Source: Hespellia stercorisuis DSM 15480 (GTDB lineage: Bacteria > Bacillota > Clostridia > Lachnospirales > Lachnospiraceae). Taken from it: a DNA stretch of 57,179 bases. Numbering within the stretch: the stretch's first letter is position 1; every line of letters starts with the position of its first letter. A model generated the notes under the pieces. It was not told where the DNA came from and searched no databases. It saw only the letters and a program-made list of their open reading frames with translations. Position numbers and translations under genes: made by a program. Where the stretch lies: positions 1-57,179 of the forward strand of contig NZ_FQZY01000028.1 of the NCBI RefSeq assembly GCF_900142165.1. Direction: 5' to 3'. Of this stretch, positions 1 through 12,131 are shown in pieces.

Positions 1-214
1 CCATTTCTCTCATTGTATGCTGTCCGCAGATATTTTTGAGAATCGCCATATACCCAAGATCAGTCTGCGAATACGTGATGTAACTTGAATCTCTTGGATC
101 ATTCATTTCCGAGATCCATTGTTGTAAATAATGAAAGAAATGATTTGCAACCATCATAAAATCAACTATTCCACGGTCCTGTTTCTTTCGTTCACGTTTT
201 TCTTTCTTTGTCAT
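1..214 (-). CDS. Transposase, N-terminal part (runs off the left edge)
   Basis: The reading frame opens at an ATG whose first base is position 214, behind an AGGAGG-like ribosome site (about 225-231), and is still open at base 1. The visible 71 residues start with a Lys/Arg-rich stretch (MTKKEKRERKKQ) and continue with VDFMMVANHFFHYL, YITYSQTDLGYM and KNICGQHTMREM. This pattern resembles the N-terminus of a DDE (IS4-like) transposase family common in Lachnospiraceae. The catalytic domain lies outside the window, so the family and whether the gene is intact cannot be judged. Positions 215-366 hold only its upstream region. Confidence 0.55.
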   Translation of the reverse strand, partial: MTKKEKRERKKQDRGIVDFMMVANHFFHYLQQWISEMNDPRDSSYITYSQTDLGYMAILKNICGQHTMREM

Positions 215-366
215 TCGTAAAAACCTCCTGTGCGAAAAATTTGTTACTTATATTTTACCGCACAAGAGGTACTCCTGCTTAGATTCTGGTTATTTTATTG
301 CGAAAAGTTTTTATTCCTCAACGCTGGCGGATTTTATACTCCGTATATTTTCCAGCCATATTTTCC

Positions 367-1497
367 TTAGACCACTTCATTCAGGAACACATCCTTCAGA
401 AGTCTTATTTTTCCCAATTCACCGCGCAGATGGTCTGTCAGGATTACCCCTTCCTCACGTTCCACCTCATCCAGTGTTTTATATCCAAACAGAAAACTCG
501 TAAACGCTGCGATGGTGAATACACCGTCTGAATCCTCCGTTTCGCCCAGCATAATCTGCTCCTCGCCCTTTTCATGGCAAAGACTCCAGATTCTGGTATT
601 CTCTTCCAGAAACGTATCAATGACTGCAAATGAACAATGCAGCTCTACATCCTCTTTCAGCCGCAATGTTTCCAGCAGAGTCTTCAAATGCAGAATGCGC
701 ACCATGATCATCGGATGCCCCTCGGCCTCACCCCCGCAGTGATCCGCACCATATACCGTTGTCCTGCAGGATGCGTCCCCTGTCAGCTCCTGAACCGTCT
801 GCGTCAGGCAGTCTTCGTATTCCGGCAGGAAGAGCGGCTCTCTGATCTCGTAGTTTTCCTCCCTGGCATAGGCAAAAAAACCGACCAGCTCCTTTTTGGA
901 CATCACCATCTTCACACCGCCGCACTCGCTGCGCTGCTCGCGGATCATGGTCTCATAATACTTTTTATTTCGGACCGCGTAAACCTGATAGCGTTCCTTC
1001 AAGAGCTTTTTTGCAAACCCGGATAGTTTTTTCGCGTCCTCACACTCTGCCTCTCTCAGAGACAGTTTCTTTTTTTCTCCATCTTCCCCGCAGATAGAAA
1101 TCTGTTTCTGATCAAATACAAAGCGAAAATCATAAGGCGTATAAATTGCCTCCGCTGCCGGCATCAGAAACGTGAACGCTTCTTTTCTGTCATACATATC
1201 CCGCATCGTCCTTCTGAGCAGCTGCCCCATCAGGCCCTTTCTCCGATAGGCCTCCTCCGTTGCAACCGCAATGATATAGTCCGACTTTATTTTTTTATCC
1301 TCCACCCATAATTTATAGGGATTCAGATGAATCATCGCCCGGATTTTGTTCTGATCCTCCACCACATAAATTTCATTATCTGCAGTTTTCACCGTATAGT
1401 AATAATCCAGAAATTCTTTCGTGTCCTCCACAAATACATCTTCCCACAGCTGCCTTGTCAGGCCATGTTCTTCTCTCTCTAACTTCCGAAGCTCCAT
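367..1497 (-). CDS. Eis-like GNAT N-acetyltransferase
   Basis: A roughly 376-residue protein, longer than a single GNAT domain and close to the usual Eis-type length (two GNAT-like lobes plus a C-terminal SCP2-like domain). The acetyl-CoA loop is visible as AYRRKGLMGQLL near residue 88, followed by AFTFLMPAAEAIYTPYDF, typical of this family. Family members acetylate amines, including aminoglycosides or protein lysines; the substrate here is unknown. An ATG six codons upstream (1515) is possible, but AGAAAG sits just before the ATG at 1497. It follows ispF by 41 bases on the same strand and probably shares its transcript. Confidence 0.8.
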   Translation of the reverse strand: MELRKLEREEHGLTRQLWEDVFVEDTKEFLDYYYTVKTADNEIYVVEDQNKIRAMIHLNPYKLWVEDKKIKSDYIIAVATEEAYRRKGLMGQLLRRTMRDMYDRKEAFTFLMPAAEAIYTPYDFRFVFDQKQISICGEDGEKKKLSLREAECEDAKKLSGFAKKLLKERYQVYAVRNKKYYETMIREQRSECGGVKMVMSKKELVGFFAYAREENYEIREPLFLPEYEDCLTQTVQELTGDASCRTTVYGADHCGGEAEGHPMIMVRILHLKTLLETLRLKEDVELHCSFAVIDTFLEENTRIWSLCHEKGEEQIMLGETEDSDGVFTIAAFTSFLFGYKTLDEVEREEGVILTDHLRGELGKIRLLKDVFLNEVV

Positions 1498-1538
1498 ATT
1501 CTTTCTTCTTTCCATTCAGCAGCAATCCGCCCCATTAT

Positions 1539-2093
1539 TTATTCTCTGCCATTTCTGCAGCATCCGCCGCAGGAGGCACAGTCACGTGTTTCCGGTGCCA
1601 CATCAAAGCTGCTGTAATTCGTTATTTTTTCCAATGCACAGATTGCCTGCGAGGAAATCCCTTCCCCGTTTCCGGTAAACCCAAGCCCCTCCTCCGTCGT
1701 CGCCTTGACATTCACCTGATCCAGTTCGATCTGAAGTGTATCCGCAATGTTCTGGCGCATAGTCATAATATGAGGTGCCATCTTCGGGTGCTGTGCAATG
1801 ATCGTCGCATCAATATTCTCTATCACAAACATGTGCTCGTCCAGAAGCGCACCGACCTGTTCGAGCAGCGCAATACTGGATGCTCCCTTATATTTCGGAT
1901 CTGTATCTGGAAAATGCTTTCCGATATCTCCCAGTGCCGCCGCACCGAGCAGTGCATCCATGATTGCATGGAGCAGAACATCTGCATCCGAATGACCAAG
2001 CAGTCCTTTCTCATAAGGGATCGTAACCCCGCCCAGAATCAATTCCCGGTCCTCCACCAGCTTATGAACATCATATCCCATTCCTACCCGCAT
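1539..2093 (-). CDS. ispF: 2-C-methyl-D-erythritol 2,4-cyclodiphosphate synthase
   Basis: The enzyme cyclises CDP-methylerythritol 2-phosphate to MEcPP in the MEP isoprenoid pathway, in the cytoplasm. The start [12 protein letters not shown] gives metal ligands Asp8 and His10; [26 protein letters not shown] carries the third His and the conserved core. The frame extends 43 codons further upstream, but that part is unlike the family, and AGGA lies 7 bases before the ATG at 2093. At 184 residues it is about 25 longer than usual: after the normal end (AICALEK) comes a tail ending [14 protein letters not shown], with four Cys in a CxxCxxCC pattern. It lies between a small membrane-protein gene and the Eis-like gene. 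Confidence 0.93.
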   Translation of the reverse strand: MRVGMGYDVHKLVEDRELILGGVTIPYEKGLLGHSDADVLLHAIMDALLGAAALGDIGKHFPDTDPKYKGASSIALLEQVGALLDEHMFVIENIDATIIAQHPKMAPHIMTMRQNIADTLQIELDQVNVKATTEEGLGFTGNGEGISSQAICALEKITNYSSFDVAPETRDCASCGGCCRNGRE

Positions 2094-2145
2094 CTTTCTT
2101 TCCTGCCTTCCTTTTTCCTTTATTATGTCTGATTCGATCCGTTTT

Positions 2146-2592
2146 TTATTCTTTTTTTGAAGCGGCAGCCTCTGACTCTCCATCCGCATGCTCACACTCA
2201 GATTTTTTTCCAGCCTCCGCAATTCCGTCTACCACAATGGTTCCCTTCTCCGCTGTCTCTGCCTGGTCTTCTTCAGGATTTTTCGAACTTTCTTCCGGAT
2301 TTATCAAATCACTTTGTGAATTCTTTACTTGCTCTTCCTCTTTTGCAGCCCGCTCCGCCTCCATGGCTATTCTTGCATCCTCTTCCCGTTCTGCCTTCTG
2401 GTCTGCCAGATAAGCGCGAAACGACTTATATGCAAAAAATGCTCCGACCAGAACAAAGACCGCCCCCGCAAGTATCAGAAGTGACGCGTAATCCGGTCTC
2501 TGCGCGAAGACATCTTTTATCATTGAAGCACCCAGATATATCAGATATATCCCCACCACAACCCGAAGCATATTTTTTGACTTTGAACTCAT
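2146..2592 (-). CDS. Small two-helix membrane protein, unknown function
   Basis: This 148-residue protein has two hydrophobic segments (about residues 9-28 and 36-56, including [18 protein letters not shown]). A highly charged Glu/Ala/Lys-rich tail of about 90 residues follows, probably partly coiled and soluble. An AGGAGG site precedes the ATG. It is the first gene of the apparent three-gene operon with ispF and the Eis-like gene. I do not recognise the family; a small envelope protein is the most that can be said. Confidence 0.7.
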   Translation of the reverse strand: MSSKSKNMLRVVVGIYLIYLGASMIKDVFAQRPDYASLLILAGAVFVLVGAFFAYKSFRAYLADQKAEREEDARIAMEAERAAKEEEQVKNSQSDLINPEESSKNPEEDQAETAEKGTIVVDGIAEAGKKSECEHADGESEAAASKKE

Positions 2593-2689
2593 ATTTCATT
2601 TCCTCCTGTCTGTATTGTTTTCCGATTCGTAATTGGCAAAACGCTCACCTGCATCCGCTTTGCCGCCTGCAGTTCCTCATTAAACAGAT

Positions 2690-2907
2690 ACTATGATTCT
2701 AACACAAAAGCAGCTCCATTACTACCGAAAGAGCACGATACCCGCCCATCTTTTGTAAGACGTGTTTTGATTCTTGATTGTCCGTAAGCATACACTCGCT
2801 TAGCACCCTGCATTACTACAACGCACCGAGTTTGGCTACACGGCTCACTGGCAATTACCGTGACCGGATTTGCACCGGTAAGTGTGGTCCAGCTTTGCTG
2901 GGCGCAC
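2690..2907 (-). mobile_element. Possible 5' fragment of a group II intron
   Basis: Read on the minus strand, the segment opens with GTGCGCCCAGCA, which fits the GUGYG 5' boundary of bacterial group II introns. A short hairpin (CCGGTGCAAATCCGG) of the kind seen in domain I follows. It starts a few bases after the U-run of the tRNA terminator, the place favoured by class C introns. No reverse transcriptase and no domain V were found, so only a 5' remnant would be present. A 72-codon open frame (2691-2909) covers it but has no ribosome site and is probably fortuitous. The downstream boundary is a guess. Confidence 0.4.
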
Positions 2908-2910
2908 ATA

Positions 2911-2940
2911 TAAAAAAAGAAGCCTGTTAAACAGACTTCC
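2911..2940 (-). terminator. Terminator of the tRNA-Met/tRNA-Val operon
   Basis: The minus strand reads GAAGTCTGT-TTA-ACAGGCTTC followed by seven T. This is a nine-base-pair stem with one mismatch, ending the tRNA transcript. Confidence 0.8.
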
Positions 2941-2950
2941 TTTTCGTAAG

Positions 2951-3024
2951 TAGCTGGAACTGGATTTGAACCAGCGACACCACGGGTATGAACCGTGTGC
3001 TCTAGCCAACTGAGCTATCCAGCC
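2951..3024 (-). tRNA. tRNA-Met (CAT)
   Basis: Cloverleaf by eye: acceptor GGCTGGA pairs with TCCAGCT (one G-T), D-arm TAGCTCAGTTGGCTAGAGC, anticodon CAT at 2988-2990 within GGTTCATACCC, T-arm GCTGGTTCAAATCCAG and discriminator A. CCA is not encoded. It could serve elongation or initiation: the first acceptor pair is G-U, unlike the C-A mismatch of a typical initiator, which favours an elongator. Confidence 0.93.
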
Positions 3025-3078
3025 ACGAATCTTTTTTACACATCCATATCTGCTAAATCGCAGAATATTCTGTGTAAA

Positions 3079-3151
3079 TGGGACCTACAGGGCTCGAACC
3101 TGTGACCCCCTGCTTGTAAGGCAGGTGCTCTCCCAGCTGAGCTAAGATCCC
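3079..3151 (-). tRNA. tRNA-Val (TAC)
   Basis: Acceptor GGGATCT/AGGTCCC, D-arm TAGCTCAGCTGGGAGAGC, anticodon TAC in CCTTACAAG, T-arm CACAGGTTCGAGCCCTGT and discriminator A. CCA is not encoded. It is transcribed first in a two-tRNA operon from the promoter at 3188-3217. Confidence 0.93.
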
Positions 3152-3187
3152 TTGGGTAGTGGGTCCGTATCTCGAACCCGCTTTGCT

Positions 3188-3217
3188 ATTATACTATTAA
3201 AACTCGCCAAATGTCAA
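3188..3217 (-). promoter_or_regulatory. Promoter of the tRNA operon
   Basis: The minus strand carries TTGACA (3212-3217), an 18-base spacer and TATAAT (3188-3193). Both hexamers match the sigma-A consensus exactly, as expected for a strong stable-RNA promoter. Confidence 0.8.
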
Positions 3218-3242
3218 CAACTTTTTTGCATTTTTTTATTTT

Positions 3243-4157
3243 TTATTTTTCCTGCATTTTTTTCATACATTGGTAAACAGCACCCAGGAGATTTGCATCA
3301 TTTCCATGCTCACATTTTACGACCTTTGGAACCGGAATATGCTTCCATGGGGTCTTCTCATACATGAGGTCCATTTCCTCCTTTAAAACCCGGAATAAGA
3401 CCGGCTGCGTACTGATTCCGCCGCCAATCGCCACTACCTCCGGGTCAAGAATCACCTGCAGGTTATTGATCTGGAGTGCAAGTCTTCTGCAGAATGACCG
3501 AAGTCCTCTCATTGCGGCTTCATCCCCACTGTTGATCCATTCAAACAGCTGCTTTCCGTCCGCCTCTGTATCCAGTGAAAGCTGTTTTTCTTTCAGAATC
3601 AGCGTCTGTAAGCCAGTCTTCCATCCACAGGACTTACCAAACTCGTTTCCTTCCATCAATCCCACTTCCGGATCTGCACAGATAAAGCTGAACTCTCCAG
3701 CGAAGCTGTGAGCACCTTTAAATATCTTTCCATCAATCACGATTCCGCCGCCGATGCCGGTTCCGAGAACCAGCACAATTCCAGTATGGCTCCCCTGCAA
3801 TGCCCCTGCACTGTATTCTCCCAGTGCACAGCTCTTTCCATCATTCTCGACAGCACATGGAAGATTGCAGCGCTCGCCCAGCATCTTCCCAAACGGCACC
3901 TTATCCAGAAATGTAAGGACTCCGCCGCCATAGATGATTCCATCCGGATCATTCGGAACTGTCCCCGGCACACTCACGCCGATTCCAGTGAATGTTTCTT
4001 CCTGCGCCTCCAGCGTTCTGGCAACCGCTTCTACCAGCGCCTCAGCACCGTCATATGGCGTTGCAAACTCTCCTTTTTTCTGGATTTGATTGTCTTCTGT
4101 AATCACTGCCCATTTTACCGCTGTTCCACCGATATCTACCGCAAAATACTGTTTCAT
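3243..4157 (-). CDS. ROK-family sugar kinase (glucokinase or beta-glucoside kinase)
   Basis: A 304-residue ROK kinase. Phosphate-1 motif FAVDIGGTAVKWAV is at residues 4-17, GVSVPGTV near 60, and LVLGTGIGGGIVIDGKIF near 130. The Cys-rich zinc motif of many ROK proteins is absent: the corresponding stretch reads GLMEGNEFGKSCGW. Placed after the PTS genes, it likely phosphorylates glucose freed by the 6-phospho-beta-glucosidase, or unphosphorylated beta-glucosides. The substrate is inferred from context. It is separated from the IIA gene by 340 bases of folded DNA. Confidence 0.82.
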   Translation of the reverse strand: MKQYFAVDIGGTAVKWAVITEDNQIQKKGEFATPYDGAEALVEAVARTLEAQEETFTGIGVSVPGTVPNDPDGIIYGGGVLTFLDKVPFGKMLGERCNLPCAVENDGKSCALGEYSAGALQGSHTGIVLVLGTGIGGGIVIDGKIFKGAHSFAGEFSFICADPEVGLMEGNEFGKSCGWKTGLQTLILKEKQLSLDTEADGKQLFEWINSGDEAAMRGLRSFCRRLALQINNLQVILDPEVVAIGGGISTQPVLFRVLKEEMDLMYEKTPWKHIPVPKVVKCEHGNDANLLGAVYQCMKKMQEK

Positions 4158-4217
4158 ATGGTCTCCTCCTAATTCAACATGTAATGCCCTCTCGCATGCG
4201 CTCCGCGACAGGTCATC

Positions 4218-4258
4218 GGAGACATTCCAAATACGAAACTACGTTTCGTATAGTCTCC
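4218..4258. repeat. Nested inverted repeat in the PTS-kinase spacer
   Basis: ATACGAAAC (4231-4239) and GTTTCGTAT (4243-4251) form a perfect nine-base stem with a three-base loop. GGAGAC (4218-4223) and GTCTCC (4253-4258) form an outer stem. There is no T-run, so it is not an ordinary terminator. Confidence 0.7.
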
Positions 4259-4330
4259 TCTTCATATAATATCTTTAAAAAGAAAAGATGTCCACCACCA
4301 CATGAATCGTAGCAGTGAGCATCTTCTCCT

Positions 4331-4478
4331 GACGTTACTGTTCACAGATAAATCTGTTCCAGTAACGTCGCCAATCCATTTTAAAATCATCTTTGATGAT
4401 GGGACCGGCTCATGGTTATATTTACTTGATTGGCGCATAGCTTGACAGCAGGTGTCAAGCTTGCGTGTGAACAGTAAC
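4331..4478. repeat. Multi-stem intergenic element with two exclusive pairings
   Basis: GTTACTGTTCAC (4334-4345) is the exact reverse complement of 4467-4478 and could close the whole element. GACGTTACTG (4331-4340) is the exact reverse complement of 4360-4369, so the left arm can join only one of the two stems. Internal stems are ATCATC/GATGAT (4386-4391/4395-4400), GCCAATC/GATTGGC (4370-4376/4428-4434) and GCTTGACA/TGTCAAGC (4440-4447/4453-4460). It lies between IIA and the ROK kinase and may be an RNA switch, a small RNA or a palindromic repeat element. Confidence 0.6.
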
Positions 4479-4497
4479 CATCTGACTTCTTATTTAC

Positions 4498-4815
4498 TTA
4501 TTTCTCTGTTGAAAGCTTTTTGTATAATTCAATAAATTCCTCTGCCAGAATCTTGAACACTTCTGTGCTCATCATCTGATCTTCTGCATGCATCAGAATC
4601 AATGACAACGGTACGCTCTCTCCAGCTGCTTCTTTCTGCACCATATCAGTGTGAGGTCCGTGACCTGTCTTTAACATCTCGTCACCCTGATCGATCAGAT
4701 CCTGTGCCTCATCAAACAATCCTTCTTTTGCTTTCTGGATTGCTTCGATGAAATATGATTTTGCAGTTCCTGCACTGGTAATAAGTTGAAAACAAATTAA
4801 TTCCATCTCGTCCAT
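4498..4815 (-). CDS. celC: PTS lactose/cellobiose-family IIA protein
   Basis: 105 residues, the normal length for the helical IIA(Lac/Cel) family, which passes phosphate from HPr to IIB. The stretch SLILMHAEDQMMSTEVFKIL contains the family's phospho-accepting His; LITSAGTAKSYFIEAIQKAKEG is the typical first helix. It is 51 bases downstream of IIC in the operon IIB-IIC-IIA. Confidence 0.92.
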   Translation of the reverse strand: MDEMELICFQLITSAGTAKSYFIEAIQKAKEGLFDEAQDLIDQGDEMLKTGHGPHTDMVQKEAAGESVPLSLILMHAEDQMMSTEVFKILAEEFIELYKKLSTEK

Positions 4816-4866
4816 ATTACATTCCTCAATTCTATTTATTTTGCTTTACGCCTGAAACCGACGTTA

Positions 4867-6171
4867 TTATTTTGCTTCTGCTGCAACTGCTGCTGCCTTT
4901 TCATCTTTTACATACTGTTTGTCAATGACGCGGATAAACGGCAGGTATACAAAGAATGTCAGTACTAAAATAGCCGTCTGTAACAATGCTGTTCTCCATC
5001 CGCCAATCAGGAATCCTGAGATGATCGGTGGGCATGTCCAAGGAACCATAACACCGCCGTACATTGGGCAGAGTCCGATGTAGATTGCAAAGTACTCAAT
5101 CAGTCCTGAGATTACAGGCATCAGGAAGAACGGTACTGCCATAATCGGGTTCAATACAACTGGAATACCAAACAGTACTGGCTCGTTAATATTGAAGAAT
5201 GCTGGTGCGATTCCAAGTTTACCGATCTGTTTGCACTGCTGTGACTTTGCGAAGAAAGCCAGGAAGAATACAAGACCGATTGTGATACCTGCTCCTGTTA
5301 CTGTCATGAACTGATCAAAGAACTGCTGTGTAACAATGTGTCCGCCGTTAGCGAGTGTCAGTTCTTTTCCTGCATCAAGGATTTCCTGGTTTGCTGCAGA
5401 GTTTGCTGTAAGCATAGATCCCATGATACCACCAACAATAGAAGAACCATGAATACCAAAGAACCAGAGGAATGGCACCATAAGTCCCATAAGAACTACT
5501 CCGCCAAGTGAATCTGTCATACCCTGAAGTGGTGTCTGAATTACTCTGTAGATCAATTCGATTGGAGTTGTGTCACCTACAAGGTTTACAACTGCGTACA
5601 GAATCGTTGCTGCGATGATAATAACTGCACCTGGAATCAATGCTACGAATGCATTGGATACACCTTCCGGTACGCCTGCAGGCATTCTGATAACAATGTT
5701 CTTTTTCATGAAGATAGAATATATCCATCCAACAATCAGACCAAGAAGCAGTGCTGCGATCATTCCTTTTCCAGCTGTCCAGTCCTTGAAGATAACTCCA
5801 ACTGTATCTCCTGATTCAGCAACAACCTCTGAAGGCTGCATAATTAGATATGTACACAGAGAAATTACTCCGGCCGGCATTCCCTGGTATCCTTCATTTC
5901 TTACGTATGTATACGCGATACCGATAGAAGCGATCAGTGCCATCATGTTAAATGTTGAGCCATATGCCTGATTCAATACTGGTGTTACCCCAACTTCTGC
6001 AAGCCAGTTTGCAAACGGTGTATATGGGAAGTTTGCAATCAGCAAAAATACAGATCCGATAATCATCATCGGCATAGAATACAGTAAACCGTCTTTCAAT
6101 GCCTGCATTGCTTTCGTGTTGATAAATGCCATTACTTTTGGCACTACTTTGTCATTTAAAAATTCTTTCAT
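4867..6171 (-). CDS. celB: PTS cellobiose-family IIC permease
   Basis: 434 residues with about ten hydrophobic segments, the membrane channel of a Lac/Cel-family PTS. NINEPVLFGIPVVLNP carries the conserved NEP motif of IIC domains, and GIHGSSIVGGIMGSML is another family landmark. It is followed closely by IIA and preceded by IIB with a 33-base gap, so the three subunits are encoded separately. The likely substrate class is cellobiose or an aryl/alkyl beta-glucoside. Confidence 0.94.
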   Translation of the reverse strand: MKEFLNDKVVPKVMAFINTKAMQALKDGLLYSMPMMIIGSVFLLIANFPYTPFANWLAEVGVTPVLNQAYGSTFNMMALIASIGIAYTYVRNEGYQGMPAGVISLCTYLIMQPSEVVAESGDTVGVIFKDWTAGKGMIAALLLGLIVGWIYSIFMKKNIVIRMPAGVPEGVSNAFVALIPGAVIIIAATILYAVVNLVGDTTPIELIYRVIQTPLQGMTDSLGGVVLMGLMVPFLWFFGIHGSSIVGGIMGSMLTANSAANQEILDAGKELTLANGGHIVTQQFFDQFMTVTGAGITIGLVFFLAFFAKSQQCKQIGKLGIAPAFFNINEPVLFGIPVVLNPIMAVPFFLMPVISGLIEYFAIYIGLCPMYGGVMVPWTCPPIISGFLIGGWRTALLQTAILVLTFFVYLPFIRVIDKQYVKDEKAAAVAAEAK

Positions 6172-6204
6172 AGTTCCCTTTTTCCTCTCTTCTCTTTCCT
6201 GTCT

Positions 6205-6513
6205 TTATTTACCAGCTAATTTTTTTGCAAATGCAAGTACGCCTTTGCCATTGCACATTCCATAGTCCTGCATCGGAATTACATCAACCGGTACATTTTT
6301 TGCTTCACAGGTTTTTGTCGCTTTTGACTTCAGGTAACCTACCTGTGGTCCGAGAAGTGCGCAGTCAATCCCCTCGATACGCGCGTCCATCTCATTTGCC
6401 GGATATGCCATGATATCCACTTCTGTTCCTTCTTCCTCTGCAGCTTTGATCATCGCTTTGACCAGAAGGCTTGTTGACATTCCCTGGTTACAAAATAATC
6501 TGATTTTTAACAT
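6205..6513 (-). CDS. celA: PTS cellobiose-family IIB protein
   Basis: 102 residues, the usual size. The N-terminus IRLFCNQGMSTSLLVKAMI contains the phosphorylated Cys (residue 8) in the CxxGMSTS loop. IIB receives phosphate from IIA and passes it to the incoming sugar at IIC. GGAGGG precedes the ATG. It starts 12 bases after the glucosidase stop. Confidence 0.94.
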   Translation of the reverse strand: MLKIRLFCNQGMSTSLLVKAMIKAAEEEGTEVDIMAYPANEMDARIEGIDCALLGPQVGYLKSKATKTCEAKNVPVDVIPMQDYGMCNGKGVLAFAKKLAGK

Positions 6514-6525
6514 TTTCTTTCCCTC

Positions 6526-11080
<4,555 letters not shown>

Positions 11081-11162
11081 AATATCCTCCGTTCATGTCA
11101 TCTGCCGTTTGGAACGACAGAGCTTCTTAGTGATTTGCTGGTTATGTTACTTTGCTATCATC

Positions 11163-11195
11163 ATATCACATTTCTTTTCATTAGCATAATTAATA
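11163..11195 (-). promoter_or_regulatory. Possible purL promoter
   Basis: The minus strand has a good TATGAT -10 within GTGATATGATGATAG. A poor TTATGC -35 lies 18 bases upstream. No purine riboswitch was recognisable in the 80-base leader. Confidence 0.35.
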
Positions 11196-11262
11196 TCTCT
11201 AAATCATTTTATAAGTCTTTCTTATCAGTCGTTGCTTTCGCTGCAATGCTCACGGCAGCCCC

Positions 11263-11961
11263 TTATTCCTCACACCTCCTTGTCTTTCGAACCATATAAA
11301 CACTTCCGCCGGTCAACAGCAGTATACTTCCAATAAAAATGCTCCCGATGCGAATCACCATATCCGAGAAAAACCCCTCCGGCAGCATACGGATCATGTA
11401 GTCCGTCGCGGGGTCAAACACCCACAGATCATTCGTGAAGAACATCTCGTGAAACTTTGTAAATGCAGCCGTAAAATCAATTGCAAAGATAACCCCCAGA
11501 ACGATGGTCGCCGCCAGTGCCAGTCCAAGACCTGCCAGAAACGCCCGCGGAAAGACAAACTTCCAGTCTGTTTTTGACAGCAGTAATATCACCAGCAGAA
11601 AAGCCAGGATAAGCAGACAGCTCCTGCGCAGTTTTAAACCACCGAGGAACAGATTTTTCACATCATAAAAATGCATCTTATCCTGCGTATTAAAAAACTC
11701 TACACCCTTCTCCCCGTCAATCTCGGTATAGACAACCATATCTTTCCGGTCTCCGCGAAGATACGCCATCATCACATGCGTCACATCCATCACGTCCTCT
11801 ATATCCATGTTCAGTTCCGACATGACGTCGTATTTTTTATATTCCTTCTCATAGTAATCATAATTTCCATAAATTGCAGCCTCGAAGCTCGTGATCAGCA
11901 GTGCCACAATACACATCAGCGATGCTATCACCGCCAGTATGCCCTGTATCTTCTCTCGCAT
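11263..11961 (-). CDS. DUF1461/TIGR01906-type integral membrane protein
   Basis: 232 residues with an N-terminal helix (residues 8-28), a large extracellular loop (about 30-105) containing DVTHVMMAYLRGD, then three further helices near 112-135, 140-163 and 205-225. This layout and the loop motif fit the TIGR01906 membrane family of unknown function. It is divergent from the LysR gene with a shared promoter region, so control by that regulator is likely. Confidence 0.75.
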   Translation of the reverse strand: MREKIQGILAVIASLMCIVALLITSFEAAIYGNYDYYEKEYKKYDVMSELNMDIEDVMDVTHVMMAYLRGDRKDMVVYTEIDGEKGVEFFNTQDKMHFYDVKNLFLGGLKLRRSCLLILAFLLVILLLSKTDWKFVFPRAFLAGLGLALAATIVLGVIFAIDFTAAFTKFHEMFFTNDLWVFDPATDYMIRMLPEGFFSDMVIRIGSIFIGSILLLTGGSVYMVRKTRRCEE

Positions 11962-12035
11962 TCACTTCACCGCAGGCATCCTCAATGTCAGCAGGCACAC
12001 CGGTTTCCTTTCTCTCTTTTTTCCTCTACAGATAT

Positions 12036-12064
12036 ATTATAATAGCACAATGCTAAAAATCCAA
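12036..12064 (-). promoter_or_regulatory. Promoter of the DUF1461 gene with LysR-type operator
   Basis: The minus strand reads TTGGAT (12059-12064), a 17-base spacer and TATAAT (12036-12041). Inside the spacer is TAGCA-CAA-TGCTA (12043-12055), a T-N11-A palindrome typical of LysR binding sites. It sits where the bound regulator would touch RNA polymerase. Confidence 0.65.
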
Positions 12065-12072
12065 TCATTTAT

Positions 12073-12101
12073 TTGACCAATCGCTTATAATCGCTTATAA
12101 T
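12073..12101 (+). promoter_or_regulatory. Promoter of the LysR gene
   Basis: TTGACC, a 17-base spacer and TATAAT. The spacer and -10 region consist of a ten-base unit, AATCGCTTAT, repeated exactly in tandem. The duplication itself creates the second TATAAT at the right distance. Confidence 0.65.
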
Positions 12102-12131
12102 ACAATTATTATTTATTAGGAGGCCTAATAT

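Noticed and set aside
1455-2132. 225-codon plus-strand frame
   Set aside because: Antisense to ispF and the Eis-like gene, with biased composition mirroring those genes.
2820-2907. CCGGTGCAAATCC and GCCAGTGAGCC on the minus strand recall a cobalamin riboswitch
   Set aside because: The other conserved parts of that riboswitch are missing and the downstream genes are unrelated to B12.
2691-2909. 72-codon open frame on the minus strand behind the tRNA terminator
   Set aside because: No ribosome site, no family similarity, begins in a terminator T-run; better explained as intron-like sequence.
11081-11262. Purine riboswitch upstream of purL
   Set aside because: The conserved junction sequences of the purine aptamer are not present.
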